Positions 36,718-46,653 of a stretch of 64,000 nt of DNA are shown piece by piece; position 1 is the stretch's first letter, and each line of letters begins with the position of its first letter. The notes under the pieces are model-generated. The model was given only the letters and a program-made list of their open reading frames with translations. It made no database searches and was not told where the DNA came from. A program made the position numbers and the translations under genes. The DNA lies in NCBI RefSeq assembly GCF_013179735.1, contig NZ_JABMEG010000001.1:62001-126000 (forward strand), written 5' to 3'. Source of the DNA: Permianibacter fluminis. Lineage in GTDB: Bacteria; Pseudomonadota; Gammaproteobacteria; Enterobacterales; Permianibacteraceae.

Positions 36718-36830
36718 CTGATTCAATTGACCGCGCTTTCGAGTTGCACCACAAGCGCATCAATGACAAAGATACGCTGCAGCAGCAGTTTGTCTATTCC
36801 AACAAAGAAATCAATAGCAGAAAAATCTGC

Positions 36831-37589
36831 TCACTCCGCTCTTACATCAAATTTCACAGTCGCTTCGTGAAACACAGTCAAAATTTCATTCACCTTCGAT
36901 TTCTTGTCGTCTGATTTACGTTCAGGCTCAACACGTAACCGGTATTGAAATTGTTGTCGCAAATCCCCGAGCTCATTGTCCGGGGAATTGTAATTGGCCT
37001 CCACCACCAAAGTATGCTCTCCCTCTGGCAAAGGTCTCAAAAAAAGCCAATAACCATCACTGGCTGCTGGCGAATATAGCTCAGGCTTATCGACATACAA
37101 TGCATCGGCGAACGCATTAAAACATTTCTCGGTACGTACACGCATTGCATCCAGTTTTCCTATCGGAATACCATCGAGAACAACTTTCATCGTGACGTTA
37201 TTGTCATTATTGATTGAAACCCACTTCTTGAGCTCATCACAGCTGCGTCTGTTCGTCGGACTCGTATTAGCCATGACCGCGATAATAGGCAAAAACAGGT
37301 ATTTCCCAGAGGGAACTGTGCAGCTACGTCTGACACTACTTGTGCCGTCGGTACCAGCAAGAAACCATACATCTCCGGTCTGATTGAGCCCGCACAATTG
37401 ACCTGTCGGGTCCTGATATGGCCGAACACCATCCGGAACTTTATTGACCCACCGCCACCAGCGAGCAACGTGATATTCCGCGTCTCCGCCGCCAATTGAG
37501 CCACTTAATGGCAACACAAAATTTGGTTTACCCGCGCCAGCAGTTGGACTGACAATCAGCAAAAGAAAAACAAGTGTATGGAATTTCAT
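36831..37589 (-). CDS. Secreted protein of unknown function
   Basis: 252 aa with signal peptide (KFHTLVFLLLIVSPTAGAG). Conserved-looking core: YHVARWWRWVNKVPDG, DPTGQLCGLNQTGDVWFLAG, RRSCTVPSGKYLFLPI; Cys residues there and at RRSCDELKK and EKCFNAF may form disulfides. A later stretch (RPLPEGEHTLVVEANY) looks like a beta-sandwich. The WW..D-x-TG-x-LC..VWFLAGT pattern occurs in uncharacterised secreted proteins of several phyla. More AT-rich than the flanking genes. Second gene of an operon with the TPR gene (12-base gap). Confidence 0.72.
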   Translation of the reverse strand: MKFHTLVFLLLIVSPTAGAGKPNFVLPLSGSIGGGDAEYHVARWWRWVNKVPDGVRPYQDPTGQLCGLNQTGDVWFLAGTDGTSSVRRSCTVPSGKYLFLPIIAVMANTSPTNRRSCDELKKWVSINNDNNVTMKVVLDGIPIGKLDAMRVRTEKCFNAFADALYVDKPELYSPAASDGYWLFLRPLPEGEHTLVVEANYNSPDNELGDLRQQFQYRLRVEPERKSDDKKSKVNEILTVFHEATVKFDVRAE

Positions 37590-37601
37590 CAGCTCTTACC
37601 T

Positions 37602-39131
37602 TCATGGGGTCGAGACATTCAGCATGTGCTGAACTTCAGCTCGGGTTTCAGCTTGCTCAGGGTCATTTCTACTGAGCTCCAGATACCGCGTGAATTCAAC
37701 ATGCGCCTCGGCTTTTCGCCCCAATTGCATTAATAGCTGTCCCCGCCTTGCGACACCCTCGATATATTCAGGGACCTCTTTAAGCAGTAAGTCGAGGTTC
37801 TCCAGTGCATCCTTCGGTCGGTGCAGCTGGTCAAATACCACGCTCAGCTGATAGAGCGCATCTTTACGGTACGTTTCGTCATCTGTAAGCACCGTCAATG
37901 GCTCCAATAACTCGACCTTCCGGTCAGCCCGCAATAAGGCTTGTGCCAGCCAAAACTGACCAAACGTGCTCTCGGGCTCTACCAACACAGCCCTTTTCAG
38001 CAACTTTATTGCCCATTCCAGATCCAAGTTCGATTCCGTCAACAAGCGACCCAACTGGCGAGCACCGTGTGGACTAAGCTCAGAGAACCGTTCGGCGCTC
38101 ACTAGATGCAGAATCTGTGGCCATGGACTTGCTTTCAAGCTGCCAAGATAAGATGCATAGTCATCATGAAATTCGGAAAGGGTAACCGTTCGTACTGTAG
38201 ATGCGAGAGCTCGCTCAGCTTCACCGTAATTCTTATTTCGGCTCGCCACGTTGGCTTTGTCCGCAGCGACTTCACCAATGCTGTCTGCCAGCAAAGGTCT
38301 TAGCGGCAAGTACGCTTTAAGTGCCTCCGCATATTGCTCCATCTGTTCGTAACTTCCACCCCACCTTGGTTTCAATGAAATCATCCTGCTCCAGGAGACA
38401 CTGCGACATGCGGGGTCTATCGCGTTTGCTTGAGTAAAAGCAAAGTCTTCCAATTCACCTCGCGAGTCAATTCGCGCCATGATCATAAGACCGACATACG
38501 CATCTAGCATGCGAGGTTCTATTCGAATTGCATCGTTATATAAATCAACTGAGAGCAAAACAAACTCAGCCATGCGCTTCATATTTTCTGCCGGCGTATC
38601 ACTTGCCCACTTACTGCCTCTGGCTTTGCCTGCCATATGGCGATAAAACAGTGCACGGGCCGTCAGCGCAAAGGGACTCTTCGGCGCCTTTTCGAGCCAG
38701 CGTTGCGTCAATCGGCCAGAATCATAGCTATCATCTATTGCAGCGAAATCCCTGTGAATTACCTCACTGAATCCTTCTTTGACAAAATGCCGTTCCAAAT
38801 CGGTGCGAAATAATGCATCAAGTTCCGCAAGCTGGTCTGCCTCGACATATTGCTTGATGGTTTTTAAGGAAATGGCATGAGCAAAGGAATACTCGCATTC
38901 AGCACGTGCCAAGCTTACTTGCCATTGATTGGCGGGCAGGTCCGGATAGCTCAAACAACGCTGTAGCGGATCTACAATCGCCTCTGCTTGCTTAGCTTTG
39001 GTCATGAACTCCCGGGCATCGACGGGGGCATCGGCAAAATAGCGTTTCGGAACATCTTGCGCAGTTGCATTACCTGGAATTAACACTGCAACGAAAATCA
39101 CCAGCCAAACAATCGGAAATATCCAATTCAT
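37602..39131 (-). CDS. Secreted TPR protein with DUF4034-like N-terminal region
   Basis: 509 aa from ATG 39131, which places the signal peptide (NWIFPIVWLVIFVAVLIPG) at the N-terminus; ATG 39167 is possible. Residues about 95-280 resemble DUF4034: AELDALFRTDLERHFVKEGF, KSPFALTARALFYRHMAG, ARGSKW. The C-terminal half consists of TPR-like helical repeats (TFGQFWLAQALLRADRKVE, RKDALYQLSVVFDQLHRPKD). Presumed periplasmic scaffold. AT-rich relative to neighbours; the pair may have been acquired. Confidence 0.75.
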   Translation of the reverse strand: MNWIFPIVWLVIFVAVLIPGNATAQDVPKRYFADAPVDAREFMTKAKQAEAIVDPLQRCLSYPDLPANQWQVSLARAECEYSFAHAISLKTIKQYVEADQLAELDALFRTDLERHFVKEGFSEVIHRDFAAIDDSYDSGRLTQRWLEKAPKSPFALTARALFYRHMAGKARGSKWASDTPAENMKRMAEFVLLSVDLYNDAIRIEPRMLDAYVGLMIMARIDSRGELEDFAFTQANAIDPACRSVSWSRMISLKPRWGGSYEQMEQYAEALKAYLPLRPLLADSIGEVAADKANVASRNKNYGEAERALASTVRTVTLSEFHDDYASYLGSLKASPWPQILHLVSAERFSELSPHGARQLGRLLTESNLDLEWAIKLLKRAVLVEPESTFGQFWLAQALLRADRKVELLEPLTVLTDDETYRKDALYQLSVVFDQLHRPKDALENLDLLLKEVPEYIEGVARRGQLLMQLGRKAEAHVEFTRYLELSRNDPEQAETRAEVQHMLNVSTP

Positions 39132-39275
39132 CAACTTCAATCCATTTACTTGATAGGTCGGTGCCATATGCTGTCATGCTATCCCCGCACATTTCAACTT
39201 GCTTTCCGCAGCGGGTAGGCCGCATTTGTCAAGTTTGGCTGGGGATACTCAGTTTCAGTGGGAGTAGTCCAGATG

Positions 39276-39327
39276 AGGCGCGGTCGGCAAAGAAAATAGG
39301 CAATGTCCCCTACTCGAACTCACAGCG
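39276..39327 (-). pseudogene. Relic of a histidine kinase gene
   Basis: 52 bases match 39805-39856 inside the neighbouring kinase gene at 43 of 52 positions, in the same reading phase. It decodes as RCEFE-stop-GTLPIFFADRA against RCQFELGTLPTVFADRA, with TTG changed to TAG. Sequence beyond it has decayed. Confidence 0.7.
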
Positions 39328-39351
39328 TTAGCAACTATGCTGGCAGTAAAC

Positions 39352-39430
39352 GTAGCCCGGATGCAATGAAATGGAATCCGGCGTGATGTGCAAAACCATC
39401 CCGGAATTCGCGGCGCTGCATCCGGGCTAC
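39352..39430. repeat. REP-like palindromic element
   Basis: GTAGCCCGGATGCA (39352-39365) and its exact inverse (39417-39430) flank an inner imperfect pair (GGAATCCGG / CCGGAATT). This is the GTAGCCCGGAT type of dispersed repeat, just past the kinase stop. Confidence 0.8.
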
Positions 39431-39454
39431 AAAGAGGCCAACTACCAACGCGTT

Positions 39455-40888
39455 TCAGGCGGCCCGCACTGCGCCGTTCATGTCCGGCAAGCTGAAATAG
39501 AAACTCGCTCCGTGGCCGGGGCTCGCCTCGGCCCAGATGCGGCCACCGTGCAGGTGAATGATCTTGGCGCAGAGCGCGAGGCCGACGCCGGCACCGGGGA
39601 ACTCATCCTGCCGATGCAGCCGTTGAAACAGCCGGAACAAGTGTCGGCTGTAGGCCGGATCAAAGCCGACGCCGTTGTCGCGCACGACCACAGCGGTCTG
39701 GTATTTCGGGTGCTGCACAGTGGTCACGCAAATGAGTGGCGCGCTGGTGTTGGCGCAAGACTTGACGGCATTGTCGAGCAGGTTCTGGATGACCTGACGC
39801 AGCAAGGCGCGATCGGCAAAGACAGTTGGTAACGTCCCCAACTCGAACTGGCAGCGCTGACGCGTTGCGACTGGCAACTGCGCGACCATCTCGCTGACCA
39901 TCACGCCCAGATCGACCGGTCCGGGCTGCAGCACGTCGCGGCCGAGCCGCGACAGTGCCAGCATGTCACCGATCATCTGGCTCATGCGGTCCATCGCACG
40001 AGTGGCGCGGTTGACCAGTTCCAGCCAATCGCGGTGGCCGACTTCGCTGATCTCGTCACGCAGCAACTCCAGATAACTGCTGGCATGCCGCACCGGCGCC
40101 TGCAGATCATTGGAGACGACAAAATTGAACGACTCCAACTCGTCAACCGCATGCTGCAATTCTTCGCTGCGCTCGGTTACCTGCTGCTTCAATTCAGCAT
40201 TGAATTGCAGCAACTCCTGTTTGGCCTGTTGCAGCTTTTGCAACCGGCGCTGCTGCCGGAACTGTTGCCACAACAAGCAGACCGCAGCCAGCACCAGCAA
40301 TGACAACAACACCGCGGTCCAGACAAACACCGTGCTGACATGGGCCGTGCGATCACCAATGTCGGCGCGCGCGGTCCGCGCCACATCCAGCTGCAAATTG
40401 ATCAGCTTGGCCAGCGTGGTGGTAACCGGATCAATCTGTTGATAAAGCGAGCCGTCAAATGCCGTCAGCTTGCCGGCCAGTGGCGACTGCGTCTGCTGCA
40501 GGAACTGCTGCAGCTGAATCACCGCTCGATCGGCGACAACAAATTGCTGGCTGGCCTGTGCCACCAACTGCGACTCTTCTGCGGTCAGATAAGTATGTAG
40601 ATAGGCTTGCCACTGTTCATCAATGATGTGCCGGGCCTGGTCTATTGACGCCAGTGCAGACGGCTGATCAAGCAGGCCGTTCTGCGCTTTGTTGACGGTA
40701 TCGATGATCTTGACGGCATAGGCATCGCTGACGGCTTTCAATTGGCTCAGCGGCACCACCCGGTCGTCATAAATCGACGCGACGATGGCACGGATGGCGG
40801 TCAGATTGTATTGGGCAAAGCCAATCACGGCAGCAAATGCCAGCGCGAGCAACAACGCCAGTAGCATCAGACGCGTGCGTAAGGACAT
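39455..40888 (-). CDS. Membrane sensor histidine kinase with phospho-acceptor His replaced by Asn
   Basis: 477 aa. TM1 about 7-25; periplasmic helical sensor about 26-185 of the 4HB_MCP type (LTAIRAIVASIYDDRVVPLSQL); TM2 about 188-207; coiled coil; HisKA-like domain about 245-315; HATPase domain to the end with N box NLLDNAVK, G1 DNGVGFD, G2 GAGVGLALC. The H box reads FNFVVSNDLQAPVRHAS: position 260, normally His in SHDL, is Asn (AAT, 40111-40109). The ATP site is intact. It probably cannot autophosphorylate normally. No response regulator gene is adjacent. Confidence 0.88.
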   Translation of the reverse strand: MSLRTRLMLLALLLALAFAAVIGFAQYNLTAIRAIVASIYDDRVVPLSQLKAVSDAYAVKIIDTVNKAQNGLLDQPSALASIDQARHIIDEQWQAYLHTYLTAEESQLVAQASQQFVVADRAVIQLQQFLQQTQSPLAGKLTAFDGSLYQQIDPVTTTLAKLINLQLDVARTARADIGDRTAHVSTVFVWTAVLLSLLVLAAVCLLWQQFRQQRRLQKLQQAKQELLQFNAELKQQVTERSEELQHAVDELESFNFVVSNDLQAPVRHASSYLELLRDEISEVGHRDWLELVNRATRAMDRMSQMIGDMLALSRLGRDVLQPGPVDLGVMVSEMVAQLPVATRQRCQFELGTLPTVFADRALLRQVIQNLLDNAVKSCANTSAPLICVTTVQHPKYQTAVVVRDNGVGFDPAYSRHLFRLFQRLHRQDEFPGAGVGLALCAKIIHLHGGRIWAEASPGHGASFYFSLPDMNGAVRAA

Positions 40889-41103
40889 CGCTCACCTCAT
40901 TCGGTCGCCCGGCCACGAGCGACCCCACCAAGAATAACCACATCCGCTCACGGCAAAGAGAATCGAGTCCGTGCATGCACGGTCAATCGCCAGCGATCAT
41001 TGCGGTGAAAACATCTGCTGCTGACCTTGTTTGCGCCAGCATAAACCGGCACCACGGGAATGCAAATGGCTTCACCACGTTGTTCTGGTCTTACCTCGCA
41101 GAG

Positions 41104-41130
41104 AAAAAAGGGCGGCCGAAACGGCCGCCC
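41104..41130 (-). terminator. Terminator of the first subtilase gene
   Basis: On the minus strand GGGCGGCCG - TTT - CGGCCGCCC then T6. The flanking sequence (AATGTTTGCTA.CACACCT) recurs after the second subtilase gene. Confidence 0.9.
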
Positions 41131-41206
41131 AATGTTTGCTAGCACACCTGCTTTTTATTGCGGTTTCTCATTTCTGTCTCTGTTCCGGTGCTTGCTTCTG
41201 TCCCTC

Positions 41207-44200
41207 TTACCTACCGGCACGGCGACGACGACCTTGCAGGACCAACAGCAACACGGCAAACAGCCAAGGCAAGGAACCGCCACCACCACCTGAGCTGCTG
41301 ACTGTTGCCGAACCGTTGGCAACGTCTACTTTGACGTTGGCGATGGCTTCATCTTCGCCGTCACTGACCGTCACCCGGAACTCATAGCTGCCCGTCGCCA
41401 TGTTGCTGGCCGCGGCGACTGCACGGTCGGCACTGGTCAGGCTGACATTAGCGCCACTGATCTGCTGCCATTGATAGCTCAGCACATCATGGTCGGCGTC
41501 GTGAGAGTGGCTGGCATCCAGCGTCAGCGTGCCACCGGCGGCCAGATTAACCGTACCGGAACTGACTACCGCAACCGGCGCATCGTTGATCGGATTGACC
41601 ATCAGGGTGAATTGCGTGCTGCTGCGGTCCTGACTGTAAGTGGCATCGGCAACGGTTACCGTTACCACGGTCTGGCCGCTGAAATCCGGCTCCGGTGTCA
41701 GATCAAAACTGCCATCATCATGCACGACCGCGCTGACATGCTCGCCACTGACGGTGATGACATTCGGTAAGTTGTCAGCATCGGTATAGAGCACGTCGAT
41801 GTCTTCCAGCGTGTCATCCTCATCGACGTCCATATCGGCGATGGTAGCGATCTTCAGGTTGCCAGCCACCGGCACATGCACTTCCCGAGCGGTAACCGGA
41901 ACGTTGCCTACCTGATGCTCGACATGGATCACCAGATCGGCGCCGGCAGCCAGCTCGCTGACGCGCGCCTTGAAGCTGACGTCCATGCGGCTGCGTTCCG
42001 GGCCGTCGTAATCGAGGCAGAACACTTTGTTGTCGCTGATCACCTGATCAAGATTGTTGTAGCCCAGGTCGTTAATCAGCCAGCCACCGTCGTTCGGTTC
42101 ACCGGCATCCCAGTTCATGGTGCCGGCAAAACCGCGCACGCCGATTGAACCTTCGCTATTGGCACCGCTCAGGTTGGCATAGGCGAAAATGATTTCCGGA
42201 CGGCTCGGCTCAAAATCAATGCCATTGCGCAGCACGACTTCAAAGTCAAGTTGGTCGCCGTTGTTGGCGTCAATAACGTTGTCCCACTCCAGGTACAACA
42301 GGTCGCCCAGCTCCGGAAAATCCTCCTTCCAGATCGTTGCCATAGTCAGGCCTTTTGGATCTTCCCAATGGTGCTCGGCTTCCATGGTCGAGCTACCGCG
42401 CCAGAACGGCGCAATGGCCCGCATCAATCCACCACCATAGGTCATCGATACCGAGTAATCCCAGGGCCAATACAGATCTTCAAGCCGGATCAAGCCAGCC
42501 GGGCTGACATCGAGCCAGCCTTTGCTGGGCTGGGCAAACAATTCGATGTCCGCTGGTTTGAAGAACAGCCAATCGATCGGCAGACGGAACACGGCGTTGG
42601 CGTCACCGGCAATGTCGTACTCCGGTTGCAAGCCGGTTTCCGCGAACAGATCCAGATAGCCGTTGGTGCCCTGTGGTTCATTCGGATTTGGCACCCGGCA
42701 AGTCGCCGACGTGTCGTTGCTAGTGACCACGTAGCGACGCGCGACATCAGCGGTGGTCGGTTGCTGACCGGTGACCTGCAGCAAGCCATTGCTCAGCGTC
42801 ACCATGCCATTCATGTTGCTGCCGTGTTGCAGCGAGCCCGGCACCACAGTCAGACCGGCCGGCAACTGCACGCTGACTGCGAGATTGCGATTGCTCTCGT
42901 CCAGGTTTTCCAGCACGCGCAATGTCACATCGATCTCGTCGCCGGGTTTGGCCGATGTTTTCGACAAGATCAGCGCTGCATCATCGCTCGCGCGTTCGAG
43001 TCGGATACCGGTCATGCCGAACGCGCCAGCGGCGGCGGCTGAAGGGCCAACGTCAAACGCGCCGTAGCGGATATCACCGACCGCGAGATTGTCGAGATCC
43101 CAATCAAATGTCAGCGCCAGGGGCTCGGCGCCGTCATGACTGCTGGGGCCGGTAACGGTCAGATCATGGTTGTCATTGCCGCCGACCACGGCGTAGGCAA
43201 AACGGATGCGATCCGTCTGTGCGAGTTCGCTGTCGTACATCACGCCACGAGCGTTATGCACCATGATCCAGTATTGACCCGGCTCCGGATCCTGAATCGA
43301 GCAGAAGTTGTTCTGCCACTTGGCAAAGCTCATGCAGCGCAATTCGTCGTGGTAAGTCTCCATGGTCGGCGGCAAGCCGTCGCCATTGGCATCGATACCG
43401 ACCAGCACATTCGGTTGTTCCAGATCGTATTGCGCGGTCCAGTCCACCGGCGTCAGCGACAACGCTTCAACCACCAAACGCTTGGTGCCCGCCGGCACGG
43501 TGATCAGTTCCCAGTGGACACCGTCGCTCGGATCATCAAACGGATTGAGCGAGAAGCTGTCCGGATGCAAATCGACATCTTTCACCGTCGGTGCAACCAG
43601 GCCGTAGACCCGGGTGGTCAACTGCGGTGCGCTCGGCAGATTCAAGCCGCTGAAGCTTTGGCTGCCGCGATCACGGTGCGCGGTCAGATCGAGCTGACGC
43701 GGCAAGGCCTTGCCGGCCAAACCCGCTGCCACTTTCAGCCGTGCAGTCGGACTGGCATTGCTGTCTTCGGTCAACGTGACTTCGCCGAAGAATTGGCCAT
43801 TCAAACGATCTTCGGTGCGACCATACGCATCACCACTGATTGTCGCCGTCACTTGCACCGTCACCATCTGCCCTGCCGTGACCGTGAACTGCGCAGGCGT
43901 TACGCTCAGCTGCAATTGCTGATAGCTGTCAATGCTGCTGGTACTGACCGTCCAGCTGCCAGCGCGCGTCGCACGGAACGTACGCAGCCAGGTGCAGGTG
44001 CTCTGACAATTCAAATTGGCCATGCTGGCGTGATTGAGCCACTCGACCCGGCCACCATTGTTCGGATCGGCGGCAAGATAGTTCGCAGCGGTTTCATCCA
44101 TTACCAAACCGGCATTGACAGCGGCCGCCACATCGACGCGACCGGAGCCAGCCGCGTAGGGCGAGTCCGGTAACACCCGCGAACCATAGGCGGGGAATGC

Positions 44201-46390
44201 AGGCGTTTGTGCCGCGGTCAGCATGAGCGCCGATTGCACTTCCGCCGCGCTCCAGTCCGGATGTGCCTGACGCACCAATGCCAGCGCGCCAGTCACATGC
44301 GGCGATGCCATGGAGGTGCCGTCGAGCAGCGTGAAATCGCTCGGATGCGGACTGTTGGTGAACGGTTGGTCATCCGAAAAAGCCGCGTAGATCTGCACGC
44401 CCGGCGCCGAGATGCTTGGCACAATCACATTCGTTGTGGTCCGGCTCGGTCCTTTGGAACTGAAATCCGCGATCAAGTCGCCTTGGCTGGCATCGATGAT
44501 GGATGCCGGTTCCGCCGCGGTGAGGGTGGCCAGCTGATCGCTGTCGGCGGCCAGCCAGCTTTCCAGTTGCTGACCCGCCCAGTAATCGACGTTGATGCCC
44601 GGCAGCGGATACGGATCTTTGTACAGTGAGCTGCTACCGTCGGTCGCCCAGCTGACCGCGTTGTACAGGACAAAACCACCCGCGCCACCACTGACAACGT
44701 TTGCCGCTTTCTGCATGCGCGCGGCACCGCCACGCTTGCACACCACGATCGGCGGCACGCTGTACGGATTGCCATCCGGATCATTGCTGAAAGTGCCAGC
44801 CGGGAACGGCTCGTTGCAGAGCTCCGGCGCTTCCGCCGAATTCGGGTTGCTGTAGCGACCGGCCCAGACAATGGGATTCGCGGTCAGGCCACCGCTGATC
44901 GATTCGCCATCCATCGGCCAGCTCTGCGGATTGCTGCCGCCTGTCATATCGGTCAGTTGTTTCGCGGGCAGATCAATCGCCCGGTCATGGGTGACCGCAC
45001 CGACCGACATCAGCCACGGCGAAACGTGATCGGCGGTAAAGTATTCGCCGGAATTACCGGCCGACGCGGCGACACTGATGCCTGCTTCGCGCGCGGCCAA
45101 CAAGGCCCGCTCCACGGCATCGGTCCACGGATTGCTTTCGCTGCCACCGAGCGACATGTTGATCACGTCAACGCCATCAGTGATCGCTTGCTCAATGCCG
45201 GCCAGGATGGCGGTCTCCGGACAACCGGAATACAAATCGCCCTGCCCGCCCGGATAGCAAACCTGGTAGGCAATCAAATTGGCATGTGGCGCCACACCGG
45301 ACAGCTGACTGAAATGCAAACTGGTGGCATTGCCATCACCACTGTTGCCCAGCGACGGCATCAAATAGGAAATATTCAGCAGACTATTGCCGGCAGCAGT
45401 ACTGGCAGTGTGACTGCCATGGCCGTTGTAGTCTTCGCCATTCGATGGCCGTAGCGGCGTGATATCCCACCATGGCGCATCCGGTTGGTAGGCCGGGTCG
45501 GCATAGGTGTCGGTAATTTCCCGAAAGCTGTAGACACCGATCAGCTTGTCATTGCACAGCATCGGGCTGGCAACGCAATCGCCGAGATAATTGCCGCTGC
45601 CGCGCGGATTGCTGACCGTATAACCATCGCTGCCGGTGGCGGCGAATGACGGATGGTCGGTGTTGATGCCGGTATCGATGATGCCGACCACGACGCCTTC
45701 ACCCTGATACGGCGTGCCGGAAAAAACATTGCCCTGCCAAACCTGATCGGCACCGATGAACGCCGGACCGCGATCGGTCGTGAGCTGGCGCAACTGGCTG
45801 CGCTTGACGCTTCTGACGCCTGGCAACTGGGCTACGCGAGCAGCGTCTTGCTGGCTCATCCGAAGGCTGAAACCGTTCAATGCGGTGGTGAACTGGTGGC
45901 CCATTTTGCTGGCAACGCCGAGCGCGCGAATCGACTGGCTCATGGCTTGCTGCTGGCTGAGCAGATGCTGGCGGTATTTCTTTGCAGCTGAGCTTTTCAG
46001 ATCGACTTTGCCGGACTGGCGCGCCGTGCGCTGCAAGCCGGGCAACTCGCCTTGATATAGCGGCAGTGCGGCATCCTGCAGCTCGATCAAATAGTCATGC
46101 TGGCCGCGCAGGCCGGCCTCTTCAACAAATTTTTCCCGGCGTGGCTGCAACTGCCGATTCAACTGACTGTGGCCGGCGTAAATGCCCGCGCCTTCGGTTT
46201 GGCTGCTGGCTTGCGGCTTTCGCTCCGGCAATTGCACCGCTCGAAAGCCACCCGGTTGCGGCGATGACAACAGGCTGCGTGCCCAATCGACAAAGCCGCC
46301 AGCAGCGGCATTGCCCGCTGCGGCAACGTATAGCGCCACGCCGCAGGCAAGCGCACTGCGGCGCCGCCAACCTGTCGTTATCTTGCTCAT
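41207..46390 (-). CDS. Giant S8 subtilisin-like protease with GlyGly-CTERM tail (paralogue 1)
   Basis: 1727 aa from ATG 46390. Signal peptide about 1-30; I9-like propeptide about 95-200; catalytic domain with Asp239 (GIIDTG), His324 (NGHGSH), oxyanion Asn446 and Ser693 (GTSMASPH); a PA-like insert about 500-625. The long C-terminal region has Ig/DUF11-like and cadherin-like units. Unlike its two paralogues it has an added PKD-like domain (DASHSHDADHDVLSYQWQQ). It ends in GGGGGSLPWLFAVLLLVLQG plus RRRR, a GlyGly-CTERM signal for type II secretion and rhombosortase cleavage. Its propeptide and signal differ most from the other two. Confidence 0.93.
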   Translation of the reverse strand: MSKITTGWRRRSALACGVALYVAAAGNAAAGGFVDWARSLLSSPQPGGFRAVQLPERKPQASSQTEGAGIYAGHSQLNRQLQPRREKFVEEAGLRGQHDYLIELQDAALPLYQGELPGLQRTARQSGKVDLKSSAAKKYRQHLLSQQQAMSQSIRALGVASKMGHQFTTALNGFSLRMSQQDAARVAQLPGVRSVKRSQLRQLTTDRGPAFIGADQVWQGNVFSGTPYQGEGVVVGIIDTGINTDHPSFAATGSDGYTVSNPRGSGNYLGDCVASPMLCNDKLIGVYSFREITDTYADPAYQPDAPWWDITPLRPSNGEDYNGHGSHTASTAAGNSLLNISYLMPSLGNSGDGNATSLHFSQLSGVAPHANLIAYQVCYPGGQGDLYSGCPETAILAGIEQAITDGVDVINMSLGGSESNPWTDAVERALLAAREAGISVAASAGNSGEYFTADHVSPWLMSVGAVTHDRAIDLPAKQLTDMTGGSNPQSWPMDGESISGGLTANPIVWAGRYSNPNSAEAPELCNEPFPAGTFSNDPDGNPYSVPPIVVCKRGGAARMQKAANVVSGGAGGFVLYNAVSWATDGSSSLYKDPYPLPGINVDYWAGQQLESWLAADSDQLATLTAAEPASIIDASQGDLIADFSSKGPSRTTTNVIVPSISAPGVQIYAAFSDDQPFTNSPHPSDFTLLDGTSMASPHVTGALALVRQAHPDWSAAEVQSALMLTAAQTPAFPAYGSRVLPDSPYAAGSGRVDVAAAVNAGLVMDETAANYLAADPNNGGRVEWLNHASMANLNCQSTCTWLRTFRATRAGSWTVSTSSIDSYQQLQLSVTPAQFTVTAGQMVTVQVTATISGDAYGRTEDRLNGQFFGEVTLTEDSNASPTARLKVAAGLAGKALPRQLDLTAHRDRGSQSFSGLNLPSAPQLTTRVYGLVAPTVKDVDLHPDSFSLNPFDDPSDGVHWELITVPAGTKRLVVEALSLTPVDWTAQYDLEQPNVLVGIDANGDGLPPTMETYHDELRCMSFAKWQNNFCSIQDPEPGQYWIMVHNARGVMYDSELAQTDRIRFAYAVVGGNDNHDLTVTGPSSHDGAEPLALTFDWDLDNLAVGDIRYGAFDVGPSAAAAGAFGMTGIRLERASDDAALILSKTSAKPGDEIDVTLRVLENLDESNRNLAVSVQLPAGLTVVPGSLQHGSNMNGMVTLSNGLLQVTGQQPTTADVARRYVVTSNDTSATCRVPNPNEPQGTNGYLDLFAETGLQPEYDIAGDANAVFRLPIDWLFFKPADIELFAQPSKGWLDVSPAGLIRLEDLYWPWDYSVSMTYGGGLMRAIAPFWRGSSTMEAEHHWEDPKGLTMATIWKEDFPELGDLLYLEWDNVIDANNGDQLDFEVVLRNGIDFEPSRPEIIFAYANLSGANSEGSIGVRGFAGTMNWDAGEPNDGGWLINDLGYNNLDQVISDNKVFCLDYDGPERSRMDVSFKARVSELAAGADLVIHVEHQVGNVPVTAREVHVPVAGNLKIATIADMDVDEDDTLEDIDVLYTDADNLPNVITVSGEHVSAVVHDDGSFDLTPEPDFSGQTVVTVTVADATYSQDRSSTQFTLMVNPINDAPVAVVSSGTVNLAAGGTLTLDASHSHDADHDVLSYQWQQISGANVSLTSADRAVAAASNMATGSYEFRVTVSDGEDEAIANVKVDVANGSATVSSSGGGGGSLPWLFAVLLLVLQGRRRRAGR

Positions 46391-46653
46391 TGATACCCCC
46401 GGCTTGTTGTTTTTCTGGCATCGGCAGGCCTGCATTGCCTGCATCAACTGCTGATAGTGCCGACCAAGACCGACGTATCAAAAACGAAAATTTGTGCAGA
46501 TCTGTACGCATTTGCAGGGGTGCGCAGTGCGCACAAAATGCTGCATCGCAAGGCGCTTCTTCCGAGCAAAAAAAACGGCGGCCATCCCGGCCGCCGTAAT
46601 GTTTGCTACCACACCTTTCTAGTTATAGCGATACCAAAGCTCCTGTCGTTCGC
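46391..46653. other. Intergenic region between subtilase genes 1 and 2
   Basis: Holds the leader of gene 1, the conserved motif ATTTGTGCAGA (46489-46500) shared by all three genes, a palindromic stretch TGCGCAGTGCGCA (46521-46533), and the terminator of gene 2. Confidence 0.7.
46570..46596 (-). terminator. Terminator of the second subtilase gene
   Basis: Minus strand CGGCGGCC - N5 - GGCCGCCG followed by T8. The sequence before it matches that before terminator 1. Confidence 0.9.
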
